Positions 10,609 through 21,053 of a stretch of DNA of 64,000 bases are shown here, one piece after another. The translations under genes were made by a program, and so were the position numbers. The notes beneath the pieces were generated by a model, which searched no databases, was not told the DNA's origin, and saw nothing but the letters and a program-made list of their open reading frames with translations. Within the stretch, counting starts at the first letter, position 1; each line of letters starts with the position of its first letter. Location of the stretch: assembly GCF_016086655.4 (NCBI RefSeq), contig NC_052140.2, positions 11,718,001 to 11,782,000 on the forward strand, read 5' to 3'. This DNA is from Lepeophtheirus salmonis (Eukaryota; Arthropoda; Copepoda; Siphonostomatoida; Caligidae).

Positions 10609-10623
10609 GGGTCATTTTGACCC
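10609..10623. repeat. piggyBac subterminal palindrome, inner right copy
   Basis: GGGTCATTTTGACCC followed by GGAAGACAA, so it repeats both the palindrome and the first bases of the adjoining TIR 180 bp inside the true right end. Confidence 0.8.
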
Positions 10624-10788
10624 GGAAGACAATCTTTGTGCATTTTTTTGTACTGCTTACACAGAAATGTTTTTGCAATTTTTTTTTTTAATTTTTTAAA
10701 TATTCGGGACAAGTTGGGAAAAGTAAAAAAAAATCAGGTGGAAAGAACGTTATTTTATTGGTTTTTATGGTTAGTTAAACTATGCGAT

Positions 10789-10803
10789 GGGTCATTTTGA
10801 CCC
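10789..10803. repeat. piggyBac subterminal palindrome, right end copy
   Basis: GGGTCATTTTGACCC directly abutting the right TIR (GAAGACAACAGGAGGG). Confidence 0.8.
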
Positions 10804-10823
10804 GAAGACAACAGGAGGGTTAA

Positions 10824-12464
10824 TAGTCAGAATTTCTAATTTAATTTCTACTAGTCATCGTAATCAACCGTTCTAGAATACTCAGTCAAATTAAAATATT
10901 CCTAATATGGTTAAAATTTGTTAAATATGATTATTTAATAATAAGGATAATACAAATCTGAAAATAAAATTGATCACTCTGGATAAAAGGGCAAGAGTTA
11001 GTTTATTGTTCCACATATCTGATTGTGTAAGAATTGGTTTTTATATCAATTATGAGAGATGAGAGTGATATTTACAGGACAAGATCCTAGTGTTCGAAAA
11101 ATATATAATTACAATATGGCAATCAGAAGCTTCAACAAATTGGAAAATAATTTTTCATGTGGTTACATTTCATGTTTTTGCCCACATTTAGAAATTGCAA
11201 AGTTGACAAATATGGTTCCTTCCTTGGAATATTTTATTCTCAACAGGGTCTGAAAGCTAATTTTAACAGCTTTTGAGTTTGGTTTGTCATTTTGATGGTA
11301 TATTTTTTTTGCAAAACTAGGCTGCTCCAGCTCACTGTGAGGCAATCAATTAATATAGCGGAGGAGAAACGATGAACGTGCAGAATCACACTGGGCGATT
11401 AGGTAGTGTCAACGTGCGTTTAGTCACTTCTATATTTCTTTATTTACACATCTTAAACAATTAGAGTTATAAGTCATACCATGTGTCGGTGTTAAAGTAA
11501 GAAAGAAAGAAAAAAAAAATAGCCAAACCGGACAAATTGAAGAATGTTCCAGTTCCAAAGGAGAGTAGTTTAAAGGAAAGTTCAAAATAGAACCCTTGAC
11601 AGAAAAAATACCCTCATTCATGTACGCGGCAAGTACTAATAAAAAGAGAATATCTTCAGGGATGGAAAAAATGGGTAAGAGATTAATATCAATGATGGCG
11701 AGTTTAAATGAGACTAGGATGCTTGCTAAATATATATAACGAACTAGAAGTGCAACGTGCATGCCAAATGAAAGAAGGAAGTACTAGAAAATAATGCAAC
11801 AATAAAGTGTTGAAATTTGTGTATTAAATGATTTTTATTTCGTCATAATTTTTTATTTAGTGATCCGTTAAACATTTTTTTATTAGTAGAAGTGTTCGAT
11901 TATCAATGCCATGAGTGATGGATGATGAAAGTACAGCTTTTAACTTATAATGTTTATTTTACGTAAACAATATGACCAGTATATATATGTACATATTAAC
12001 ACGCAAAGTTGCCGAATATATCGATTAATTCTCTGTTGTTCTCACAGAAATATTGGAGTCTAATTCCCACGTTTTTGATATTTCTTTAAACAAAACAAAA
12101 ATGATCTTCATTTTTCTACAACTAGTTTTCAATGTTTTTTTCTCTCCAAGTTTCTTTGAGTTACTATTAATTATTTAATGTTTTAACTCTTTATGATCGA
12201 TATTTTGTGAAACAAGATATCTTTTTTTATTATTTTGCTTAAATTATTATCTATTTATTATTAACTATAAGTAACCAAATCACCACCATTACTCATCAAA
12301 GAATAAAATAATTGAAAAAAAACTAAACAAAAAGACGAGGAAAAAAAAAGAACCTTAAGCAAGTTCAAAAAAGAAAGATGCTGGTATACACTATTTTTTA
12401 TTACCATTCCAAACCCACCGTGCGTCACTACTCTCTCGCCAAAATCAAGAAAACATCTAATAAA
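10824..12464. other. no gene recognised
   Basis: AT-rich sequence. A minus-strand 110-residue open frame (11,430-11,762) is hydrophobic and low in information, with no family features. The opposite strand around 11,590-11,735 is also open (SGMEKMGKRLISMMASLNET), so neither is convincing. Confidence 0.4.
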
Positions 12465-12632
12465 CATCTTCACTTACTCTTTCAAACCTCTGGGCATAGC
12501 TGATCTGAGAGACCTTACGCCATACGTTATAAAAAACACCTTTAATATGATTACTTAAATCCATCCTTAACTCTTGGACTGATAGCCACCAGCCAATTGG
12601 ATTGATTTGGCCCATTCCCGTACACAACCTGG
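12465..12632 (-). CDS. candidate internal exon, unrecognised
   Basis: On the minus strand, AG at the end of GCATTGATCCAG precedes GTTGTGTACGGGAATGGGCC, and the segment ends at AGA followed by GTAAGTGAAG, a good 5' splice donor. The composition is less AT-rich than its surroundings. One frame is open across it, containing MGQINPIGWWLSVQEL, VFYNVWRKV and SYAQRFERV; another frame gives NGPNQSNWLVAISPRV before a stop. Because two frames look plausible, the reading is uncertain. No product can be named. The polypyrimidine tract before the acceptor is poor. Confidence 0.22.
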
Positions 12633-13382
12633 ATCAATGCATTAATTACAGTCCTTTCATGATTAATGTATTCGCAATAATAGAAGAGATGTGAGGCAAT
12701 TACTAGAAAGTAACATACGATTGTTTTCCGTAAAATTAAGTCGATGTTACAAAAATAATGTAGCTATCATAATTGGAACAGCTGAACATAATGGGAGGTG
12801 CCTATAAATGCGAGGAATAACAACAAGTCTTGTTAGACTTGAGTTGAATTGAAACTGCAATTAATCTCACCAAAATTGTTCAAATTCGTCAGTTTGTGCG
12901 AAGTCATTTATTTTAAGGAATGGAATATGGCTTTGCCTTGCACAGAGAGTATCTGTTATCCTGTATTGTATTCGTCCTTATAATCTAATTTATTAACGTG
13001 TCATCTTTAAGAGCTCAGTGCAGATTTTTTGAAGCATTATACTTTTAAAAAATGTATTCCAATTTAATTAAAGATTCTACGCTATACAGTTTTCATTGCC
13101 GTTTTTAGAATTTCTGTCTAAAACTAGTGAAATGTTATGTTATAAGAATAGTCTTTTCTTTTCTTATGAAACAAAAATATCTAAAAATAGATAAACACGT
13201 TTTTGTCCTCTTTACATATTATTTTGAAAGTTGATCTTTTGTAAGTGCCTCAAAGATGTCCTGAATTTTGTCTCTTATATAGTACATGCCAAGCACAGTC
13301 TTTCCGAAGGTGTTTTTATTTATTTATTCACAAATAAGGATGACATTGTCATTCGGTACGAAAACCACTTCTCTTTCAGATT

Positions 13383-13409
13383 AATGGTGTTATTTCCCAT
13401 AACACCATT
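13383..13409. other. perfect hairpin, 11-bp stem
   Basis: AATGGTGTTAT, loop TTCCC, ATAACACCATT. It is not part of any element I could define and has no U-run, so a terminator role is not supported. Confidence 0.6.
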
Positions 13410-13583
13410 TGAAACATGGGTTTAATTATAATTGACCAGATGTTAAAACTAAAACTAAAAAAAACTGAAAATACAAACAAACCAACTTTGCTTCAATAAT
13501 AAAAATTTGCTTTATTAATATAAAATATAACTCACAAACAAATCCTCAGCGTAACTCACACGTAGTTACTTAATACATATATA

Positions 13584-14512
13584 GGTTTTTTTTTATTAGG
13601 GCCGCTTCAATTTTTTTTTGCGAAAAACGACACCATATGTATTTCTTTTTTTACTTTGACACTTAGAAACTTCTGTAGTGTAAATATCATCATGGAGCGA
13701 TATACACTTGGTCAGCGATTGCAAATTATACAAATTTATTATTAAAATAACAATTCAATTGTCTATTGATTTTTATTGCAAAATTATTTTCAGAGATGAA
13801 ACTCATTTTTGGCTCAATGGCTTTGTTAATAAGCAAAATATGAGTTATTTGTCAGGCAATAATCCACAAGTTCGTCACGAAACATCATTACATCCCGAAA
13901 AGAATATTGTTTGGTGTGGACTTAATACTGGATGGATCATTCACCCAAATTTTCTGGTTGATGATGATTATTGCAATGTCATTATAATTGGAAATCGATA
14001 TCGCACCATGATGATTGTTTTTTTTGGGGCTCCAATTGCAAGTTATTGAGTTGGCAAACATGTAGTTTCAACAAGTTGGTGTCTCTTGCCACACAGCAAA
14101 GGTTAATATAGATTTATTGCAAAGTAAATTTGGTGAGTGCGTTATTTCGAGAAATGGACCAGTTCATTGGCTGCCTCCATCGTGAGATTTGACACTTTTA
14201 GATTATTTTCTTTGGAGTCTTGTGAAGTCATTGGTCTACACCAATAAACCAACGACGTTAATTGAAGTCAGAGAAAATATGGGACGCAAAATTGCTGCAA
14301 TAATGGTCACTTTATTGGAGAAATAGTGAAAATTTGGGTTGAGTGATTGGACGTCAGTAAACATGCTTGTGGTGGTCATGCTAGAGAAATTGACTTAAAT
14401 ACAAAAATGTATATGCTTGTAATTTATATTAAAGAAATATAAATTTGACAAAATCTTTAATCGTTTGTGTTTTATGTATAAAACAAGTTGAAGCGTTCTT
14501 GATGAAAAACTC
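13584..14512 (+). mobile_element. mariner-like element with both ends
   Basis: The left end follows TA (13,582-13,583) and reads GGTTTTTTTTTATTAGGGCC then GCTTCAA. The right end, inverted, reads GAGTTTTTCATCAAGAAC then GCTTCAA, followed by TA (14,513-14,514). The 929-bp body carries the C-terminal three quarters of a transposase on the plus strand, missing the DNA-binding domain, so it is a deletion derivative. Confidence 0.82.
13765..14405 (+). pseudogene. Tc1/mariner transposase, catalytic domain, second Asp lost
   Basis: The reading starts inside the protein: FYCKIIFRDETHFWLNGFVN (first aspartate in RDE), HPEKNIVWCGL, and RYRTMMIVFFG up to about 14,045. A frameshift leads to ANM, stop, FQQVGVSCHTA, where the family has QQDG; GTT replaces the aspartate codon, so catalysis would be lost even without stops. 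It continues INLDLLQSKFG-like, RNGPVHWLPPS, stop, DLTLLDYFLWSL (third aspartate), and after more shifts VERLDVSKHACGGHAREID near 14,340-14,395, the usual C-terminus. It belongs to a lineage common in insects and crustaceans, distinct from families A and F here. Confidence 0.88.
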
Positions 14513-14514
14513 TA

Positions 14515-15239
14515 TATGTTCTCTCTTCAATGATGAAATAATTATTTTGAGGTTCAGATTACTAACGACAAAAAATCGTGTACAATGAAATATGAAGATT
14601 AACATCCTTGTTTTGTAGTCTTTTTTCCGTTTTTATATGACGCGCTAAGCTTTACAACACACACTCAGTGCTAAACCTCATTTAAAGTCACATACCTTAT
14701 TTAAATTTTAAATTTTTGTCTATTTCCTTTTCTTATATAAAATGACACTCTGAGCTATAGCTACACACGCTCGTTTTAAAAATAAGTCCTCTAAAGACAT
14801 TCAAACAACTAAATGACTAACACACTTTGTCATATTTATTTCACAAATTCTTGATGGGTTCATCAAGTTTTTGCTTTTTTACCTATAAATGTTGAAGTTT
14901 AATATTTTTTCTTTATTAATATCTTTTTATTTTATTAAGATGACGTTCAAATTTGCTCGATATTACAATCTTTAAAAAAACAAAAAAATTTTAATCGAAA
15001 AATAGATTTGAAACAATGTTGAAAAATGCTCCAGATGTATATCAATGCACAAATATATTTAGAATATCTTGTAAGGATTTTTTTTCCGATTTGGATATTT
15101 CTACCTGCACATTTTGTTGATTTTTTTTTTTTTTTTTTGGGGGGGAAATATTTTGATCCCTATATTATTTTCAAACAGTTGTGTACTGGTACAAATGCCT
15201 AGAGAGGGATAAAATATGCCCTGCTTGTATGTAAAAAAA
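14515..15239. other. no gene recognised
   Basis: AT-rich, with a long T-run and G-run at 15,119-15,146. No coding or shared repeat was seen. Confidence 0.5.
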
Positions 15240-15395
15240 TGAGGTAATAACTGTCCGTCCAAAATGTCTAAAACTTTTGGGAGTAACTGTCAACAGATGC
15301 TACATAGATGTAACTAGCTATTAAATACGCGTGCTACCATCTTCACGTTGAGCTCAGAAGCTATAACATCTTGACAGAAGTTGAAGAAACAATTT
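15240..15395 (-). mobile_element. mariner family E, 5' arm only
   Basis: Read on the minus strand, this matches the 5' arm of family E seen at 29.5-29.7 and 54.0 kb: phrases TGAGCTCAACGTGAAGATGG, ACTAGCTATTAA-like, CTAGTTACATCTATGTAGCA and TTGACAGTTACTCCCAAAAG. No transposase follows it. Confidence 0.65.
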
Positions 15396-15734
15396 GGGCC
15401 AAGTATTTGACCTCCTAATGGCTCTATGCTACCAATCTTTCCATAGTTCCAACAATTCCATCACAAGGTGATATACCATGACTTGTGGCAAGGATTGTTG
15501 AGGAACATCTACCACCAAAGTCATCAAATTGGTGGCAAAGGGCCCAAAACAGTTACAGTTCTTATACTTACCTGCACCATTATCAGAAATGTAATGTACT
15601 TAATATAGGGGGTTCAAAGATTAAGAAGCTTTTGGGGGAGCTTTAAACCCCTAAAAAGGGAATATCGATGCCATTGTGATAACAGCTGCAACAAGAGCGA
15701 AAGGACGACAGTTACAAGTCTAAAAAAGAAATTG
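15396..15734. other. no gene recognised
   Basis: Mixed-composition stretch with no shared repeat and no convincing frame. It may belong to the Tc1 element that follows. Confidence 0.35.
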
Positions 15735-16560
15735 AATTGAATAGAGCTTGCTGCAAGATTGGCTTGAAGGGAGTTATCCAATATACAAGTTATCTGTCCA
15801 CAACTACCTGAGGCACTCCTTGAATGCTTTGCCATACAAACCTCGTCTGCACTCCAAAATTTTAGAAAACCAAAAGAAATTCTGTCGTGAGCGGAAACAC
15901 TGGACTGCAGATGACTGGAAATGTATCCTCTTCAGTGATGAAAGTCCATTTGAGCTATTTCATGCCCCAAATCCCCAAACAGATCGGGGTTTGGACAAGA
16001 GATAAGGGAGATGTGAAACCCACTCCAACTTTGAAATTTCCTCTGAAAATTCAGGTTTGGGAAGTTATCAGCCACCAAGCAGTGTCAGATTTTCACCTGA
16101 TTCCACAAAACCAAACTGTAACGGCCGAGTACTACGTAATGGAGATCCTCAGCAAGTCTCAGATGTCAGTTTTGTCTCGTACTGAAGAAACTAGACCTCC
16201 TTTGAAGAGAAAAAATGTTGTCTGACACATCAAGAACCATTTTCCAGCAGGATGGTGGCCCTGCTCACCACTCAAAAAAGTGGTGTTCAGACAACTTGGA
16301 TTCTTTCTGGGGCAAAGACACATGGCCTGCCAATAGTCCTGATTTGTCTCCCATTGAAAATTTGTGAGCCTTGGTCCAGAGGGAACTCAATGAAAATGCC
16401 CCATCAACTTTAGAGGATGAATAAATAAAAAAAAAAATAACTGTCAAAAGCTTGGGAAAAAATTTCTACAGATACTTTGAATAATCTTTATGAAGGGATG
16501 ACAGAATGTATAAAAAGATGTATTAAGCTTAAAAGTTGTCATATTTGGAAGTAAATATAG
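15735..16560 (+). pseudogene. Tc1-type DD34E transposase, catalytic part
   Basis: It opens with ARLA... and VHNYLRHSLNALPYKPRLHS (second HTH end, same as 1400-1470), then WTADDWKCILFSDESPFELF with the first catalytic aspartate in FSDES. After a shift come GVWTRDKGD, KFPLKIQVWEVIS and TAEYYVMEIL. Another shift gives TFQQDGGPAHHSKKWC (second aspartate), DTWPANSPDLSPIENLWALV (the glutamate of DD34E in PIENLW) and RELNENAPSTLEDE. The final helix (DDRMYKKMY...LK) is recognisable to about 16,545. Many lesions. This is Tc1 proper, not mariner: the last catalytic residue is E and follows the second after about 34 residues. Confidence 0.88.
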
Positions 16561-16828
16561 TTTTTCGCCAAAAAAAATCACATGTTTAGGTTATTTTATG
16601 ATTTAAAAAAAAACCACGATCAATTTTTGGACGTACTTTTTTACTTTAGTGATTGGTGAAACATCTGAATAAACAGTTGCATCGTGCTGTTATTCTACAC
16701 GGCATTATTTCACACTTCGTTACCTTTATTATGAAATACAACTTTCCTTCGAAAAAAACAGGAAAAAGTGTTAAAACTCAGTTGGTAATTACCCAATTAT
16801 TTACAATTTAAAAGGAGCTAGTTTAATT
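16561..16828. other. probable Tc1 3' flank, no gene
   Basis: AT-rich sequence after the Tc1 C-terminus. GGACGTACTTTTTTAC near 16,630 may be a worn terminal repeat, but its partner was not found. Confidence 0.3.
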
Positions 16829-17025
16829 CAACCAATCAACGTTCAGAACACTAAATAGGAGAAAAAACAAAAAAATCGACAGCTGGTAACACATCCATTG
16901 TATATTATTGTATTTGCGAATATTATTGAGCTCAAAAGCATAAAAATGTACACTATATTTGGTTGTCAGCTGTAGAAGTTCCGTCTTCTTCTCCTCAAAT
17001 CAGTGTTCTTAAAATTGATTGGTTA
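16829..17025. mobile_element. short MITE (R6) with about 65-bp inverted arms
   Basis: The left arm CAACCAATCAACGTTCAGAAC ... AGGAGAAAAA ... CGACAGCTGGTAAC pairs with the right arm GGTTGTCAGCTGTAG ... TCTTCTCCTC ... GTGTTCTTAAAATTGATTGG. The 197-bp element has about 60 bp of loop. A related half lies at 17.84-17.94 kb. Confidence 0.7.
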
Positions 17026-17834
17026 CATACAACTAGTTTTATTTGGCTTTAGTGTGAACATTTATCAAATAATAGTTCCGTAGTTGGAAGAATTCTCCAA
17101 CTATCAACTGATTTTTGGACTTTTCTGTTTCTTTTGGATGTGATGTTACAAGATACAATAAAATTAATGGCGTGTCCAATGTTATTGCAACAATAATTCT
17201 AATAATAACTAATCCTTCTGTTCTGATCGTAAAGAATTGGGTTATTTATGTTTTTAAAAATGTAAAACTAATCCTGAATTTCTATAATTGAGGTCTGATC
17301 TTCTGATAAATTGCTTATGAAATTCGATATTTGTATCCCTGTAATTTTGGTTTCAGATATGGGCCCAAAAGTTCGGGTACCCAAAAAATTTATCCAACTA
17401 TTTAGGTATAAAGATCCTAACTTACCAGAATCCATCCTATCTTTATTTGCATTTGGTGTAAACAAATTCTAAGTATCCTTTTAAGATAATTCCCTACAAA
17501 TAGATTTTTTCAATTATGCAACATTCATTTGTAATATAATGTATTTATTTTTAAATGCATTAATTTGAAATTGTTTTTGCAAAGTTATGCATTCAATTCA
17601 TTCCAAGCCTCTCACTTTTCAAGACTAATACATTCAAATCTGATGTTTATTACATTAAAATAGGGTATCAAAAATACTTTATAGCTGACTATATACTGAT
17701 AATTCACTTTCTTGAAAGCAGTATACATAACATGTAATGTATTAAGGACGTCAACGATTGCAAACTGCTCAATTGGAAAGGGGATTACTTTTATTGTTCA
17801 TCACAACCTTTCCTAAGAAAAAAGAAAACAAAAC
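17026..17834. other. no gene recognised
   Basis: AT-rich sequence. The 65-residue minus open frame at 17,268-17,465 has no family features. Confidence 0.45.
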
Positions 17835-17935
17835 AGAAGAAGGGGCCTCAAATTATTTCATTAACGTTCAGCACATTGATTTGGGGTTAATAAGTAAACA
17901 CAGCTGACAACAAAATACGGTGTACATATTTACGT
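17835..17935. repeat. partial R6 MITE copy
   Basis: ACACAGCTGACAACAAAATACGGTGTACAT matches the inverted right arm of the 16.8-kb R6 element (ACAGCTGACAACCAAATATAGTGTACAT). Preceding AACGTTCAGCACATTGATTT resembles the other arm. Confidence 0.5.
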
Positions 17936-18079
17936 ATTTAACCGCGAATCATTTTTCAAAATCCGTTAAAGTACAGGTTCTTGAAAAATGAACCGGTTCA
18001 TTAATGATGGATATCCTTTAAGGATCCAAATAAATCATTTGGTTAAAAAGATCTGATATTGCACTAAAAATGCGACCCA

Positions 18080-18630
18080 AGGTACTTTGCCTTAAACTAT
18101 TTTCCCATAGACCATTTCCCCTTAGGACATTTTGCCTTTAAGCTATTTATTTTCTTTTGAAATAATGATGGAATTATGTTGGTTTGTCTATCCATACATC
18201 TTTTCTAAATGAATAATCTATCATGTCTGATGATAATTAAAAAATAAGAAGGGATTAATACTTCTTCTATTCGAGTCGTTGATTTCTTTGTTTATTTTTA
18301 TTTTCCTTATTATAGTAATTTTATTACCTATCTTACCTCTGGTTTGAATTTCTTACATAACAAGTGAGATTTTGTTGGCGTATGGATTGAAATTTGGCGG
18401 CTTAATTCCATAATTTTTCCTACAAAAAACAACAAAAAAACCATTTAATATCTTTTCTAGTAATAAATATTAATTTTTTCATTCAAAATTCCAAAGGAAC
18501 ATCAATTTTAACCAAAAATAAATAAAAATGACGGAAAAGCCTCATTATATATTAAGATAAAATATATTTAAGGCAAAATGGTTCCTGACTAAATATCCTG
18601 ATGGAAAATAGTCTAAATCAAAAGTACCGG
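18080..18630. mobile_element. MITE with about 60-bp inverted arms
   Basis: The left arm (18,080-18,142) reads GGTACTTTGCCTTAAACTAT, TTTCCCATAGACC ... GACATTTTGCCTTTA. The inverted right arm (18,565-18,630) reads GGTACTTTTGATTTAGACTA, TTTTCCATCAGG ... ACCATTTTGCCTTAAA. Only AT-rich filler lies between. No clear target duplication. The superfamily is unknown. Confidence 0.65.
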
Positions 18631-19165
18631 GCATCAAAAAAAGGAAATTATTAGTAGAATAGCTATTATGATGATGAGGACCCTAAATTCATCTACATAT
18701 AAGGGAGAAAGCTGATAGGTTAAATGCAACATTATGAATATAAATTTAGGTGATAAAGGCTATAAAAAAGGGCAGATTAGTGAAAAACCCTCAGGGTGAG
18801 GTTATTGAAAACGGCTAGAAGCGTTTTTTTTTTCAGTAAAAAGGATGATAAAATAAAAAAAATGAGTTCAAAACTTCAATTTTCTTCATAATAATTTAAT
18901 TCTAATGAGGAGTTTAATAAAAAAGTAGAAAATTGGGGCATTTAAAAAGTTTTTACAGAATGAATTCCCTTTGTAAACTACAGATACGATAGAACCAGCT
19001 CTATTCCACTCAATGCAGGCCCGTGGATTTTTGCCCCTCTAATTTTCCTTCTAAAATTTAGAGAAAAATAACGAATTACTAGCTGGCGCTATTTTAAGAC
19101 AGTATAATAGGGTTGGGCCTGGATCTGCATCTCCCTGTACATCTCTGGTACTACATTGGTAATAA
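18631..19165. other. no gene recognised
   Basis: AT-rich sequence with a slightly GC-richer part from 18,990 (CAATGCAGGCCCGTGG). No frame or shared repeat recognised. Confidence 0.4.
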
Positions 19166-19424
19166 TGTTAGGTTTGTGTTGCGTCTTGACGAGGGAGAGA
19201 CGCAAACTTATTTATAAGGTGGAGAGATCCAGGATGACCGAGAGAAATGAGGAGAAGAATGACGTGGAGGAATAAAGTTACACTAGATCATGTGTATTCT
19301 AACTATACTCTAAATATATTTACATAAGACGACACTATTTATAATACATAAAACTCAGTACTTAAATACATAAACGAATATACAGGAAGATAAAAACCAG
19401 AAAGGACATATTAAATACATAACA
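19166..19424 (+). other. possible solo LTR, weak
   Basis: It starts TGTTAGG and ends ACATAACA (TG...CA with TGTTA/TAACA inverted tips), with TTATTTATAAGG as a TATA-like box and GAGGAATAAAG as a polyadenylation-like signal in the right order. However, no target duplication flanks it (AATAA against GTTTG), and neither a primer-binding site nor a polypurine tract was seen. Confidence 0.25.
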
Positions 19425-19664
19425 GTTTGCGGCCGAAAATCTTAGACGGGCCTGATCCATTATGATTTTTTGTGACCTGAACTAATTTAGTTCCTTAAAG
19501 AAGTTGGCTTGGATCGGTCCTTAAGATAAATTCGGCCTGGATCAATCTCATTTAAAATTCGGTGTAGTTAGATTCGATTTATGAATTGTTGATTACTTCA
19601 GCTGTGTTCTAAAATTGGTAACGTCGGCACAATAAAGTCAGACGAAGTTAAATCTGTTGTTGTT

Positions 19665-20335
19665 TTAAATCATATATGCATAGCACAGGGGAACAAATGA
19701 ATTGATGACAATAATCAAATTTATCTATGAGCACAGAATGCAGAACGGATTTCTGTTTTTATCTCAGTCATCTGAATTCTGAAATATCTGAGATTTTAGT
19801 CATTTGGGACAATTATCGTTCAGAGTCATTTTACACACTTAATTAAATCTCCAAATAAAAAGTAGGATTAATAAAACTTATGATAAAGTCTTTTTTATAA
19901 TAAAAAAGAGTTTGTATTGATTCTGTATCATGTTCTGAACTCAATATATTTCCATTTTTTCCATTCCATTACTCTACATTACTATTTATTTTGAATAACT
20001 TATAATAGTCTAAAGAAGAGTTTTGTTTTTCATCATTTTCTAGCCTAAAAATGAAAAAAATATATCGACTTCAGAACAGGATACAGAATCAATAAAACAC
20101 TTTTACATAAGTGTTATTAGCCCTGTTTTAATTTGGGAATTTTTTAAAGTGTGTAAAATAACCTCTGCGATAATTGTCCCAAATTACTATAATCCTAGGT
20201 ATTTCAGATTTAGATGGCTGAGAGAAAAACAGAGAACAGTTTTGGATTCTTCACTTTAAGATAAATTTATTTTTCGGCTTGACTTCATTTGCACAAAATG
20301 AGTGTTCTCCGGTGTTATCAATATTGATTTATGGA
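19665..20335. mobile_element. long foldback element (two arms of about 290 bp)
   Basis: The left arm (about 19,665-19,960) and right arm (about 20,040-20,335) are inverted copies. Matching pairs include TTTGGGACAATTATCG (left, and inverted right), TATTGATTCTGTATCATGTTC / TATTGATTCTGTATCCTGTTC, TTTTACACACTT on both, and AATTTATCT on both. About 80 bp separate the arms. Neither arm codes. A transcript through it would fold into a long hairpin. Confidence 0.8.
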
Positions 20336-20843
20336 TAAATTCGGAATAGGATAGGCGAGAAAATTGGTCTGTAGACTAAATTTTGGTCTACATATTGAGT
20401 TTGCGATCTGGATTGTCAGGCAATATCAGTATAGAAAAAATTTACTTAAGACGGAACAGCCAAAAATATTCAGTTTTGGATGTAGTCTGAACACCAATAT
20501 TCCAACAAGTTCTATTTTTACAGAAAATACCAGTTTTGCTGATTAGGCCTGATTAAATACTCTAAAGGATAAAATGAAAGCTAAAAGACAGGGAGTTTTT
20601 TGGGTTTTTTTTTGTCTGTGGTGGTCACAACTACATCATGAACGTACTTTCAGCCATATGGTCTTAAGGATCAAGAAAAAGGAATCTTGTTTTCCCGGTA
20701 TTTATAATCAAATGTTTGTTATCTATTGTTTCGTCTGTTAATAACAGGATCAAAAGTAAAGTTTTTTTCATCACTTATAAAAATTGGGTACACTGTATAG
20801 GTTTGCCCATACGTCATACTTTCTCTTTCTATCTCAAAATTAG
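20336..20843. other. no gene recognised
   Basis: AT-rich sequence. TTGGTCTGTAGACTAAATTTTGGTCTACA near 20,366-20,392 is a small imperfect palindrome. The sequence just before 20,844 is pyrimidine-rich (TTTCTCTTTCTATCTC), consistent with a 3' splice site. Confidence 0.4.
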
Positions 20844-21053
20844 AAACAACGACAGTGGATAGTTGAAATTCAATTATCGCAACCTCCAAATACTAAGGAG
20901 GAGGAGGAGAGGAATCTCGACTTTTTCGAGATATTCGGTAAATTACCACTTTGGAGCATCACGAAAGTAGATGGAAGATCTCATTATGTGGAGAAGGTTA
21001 TTAGTTTCTCTCTGATGGAGTATACAGGGACATGGAATTTTGGCAGATTTTGA
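20844..21053 (+). CDS. candidate terminal exon, unrecognised protein
   Basis: A 70-codon frame is open from an AG acceptor (TTTCTCTTTCTATCTCAAAATTAG) to TGA at 21,051-21,053. It reads QWIVEIQLSQPPNTKEEEER, then FFEIFGKLPLWSI, VDGRSHYVEKV, and ends MEYTGTWNFGRF. The composition and the varied, charged and aromatic residues contrast with the low-complexity chance frames nearby. It lacks an early methionine, as expected of an internal or last exon. The alternative donor AAG/GTTATT near 20,997 could end it earlier. I do not recognise the protein, and no neighbouring exon was identified. Confidence 0.4.
   Translation, partial: KQRQWIVEIQLSQPPNTKEEEERNLDFFEIFGKLPLWSITKVDGRSHYVEKVISFSLMEYTGTWNFGRF

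Larger units (their letters stand above)
9095..10819 (-). mobile_element. piggyBac element, internally deleted, complete ends
   Basis: The element is bounded by TTAA at 9091-9094 and 10,820-10,823, the diagnostic piggyBac target. The TIRs are CCCTTGGGTTGTCTTC (left) and the inverse of GAAGACAACAGGAGGG (right), 13 of 16 matching. Next to the ends lie 15-bp palindromes of the form GGGTCATTTTGACCC. The 1,725-bp body carries a minus-strand transposase that lacks about 200 residues and is frameshifted, so the element is non-autonomous. Confidence 0.93.

Noticed and set aside
11430..11762. 110-residue minus-strand open frame as a gene
   Set aside because: Hydrophobic, low-information sequence in an AT-rich stretch; the opposite strand is equally open and neither shows a motif, start context or splice signals.
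13383..13409. Hairpin as a transcription terminator
   Set aside because: No T-run follows, and intrinsic terminators of this type are bacterial; the DNA is eukaryotic.
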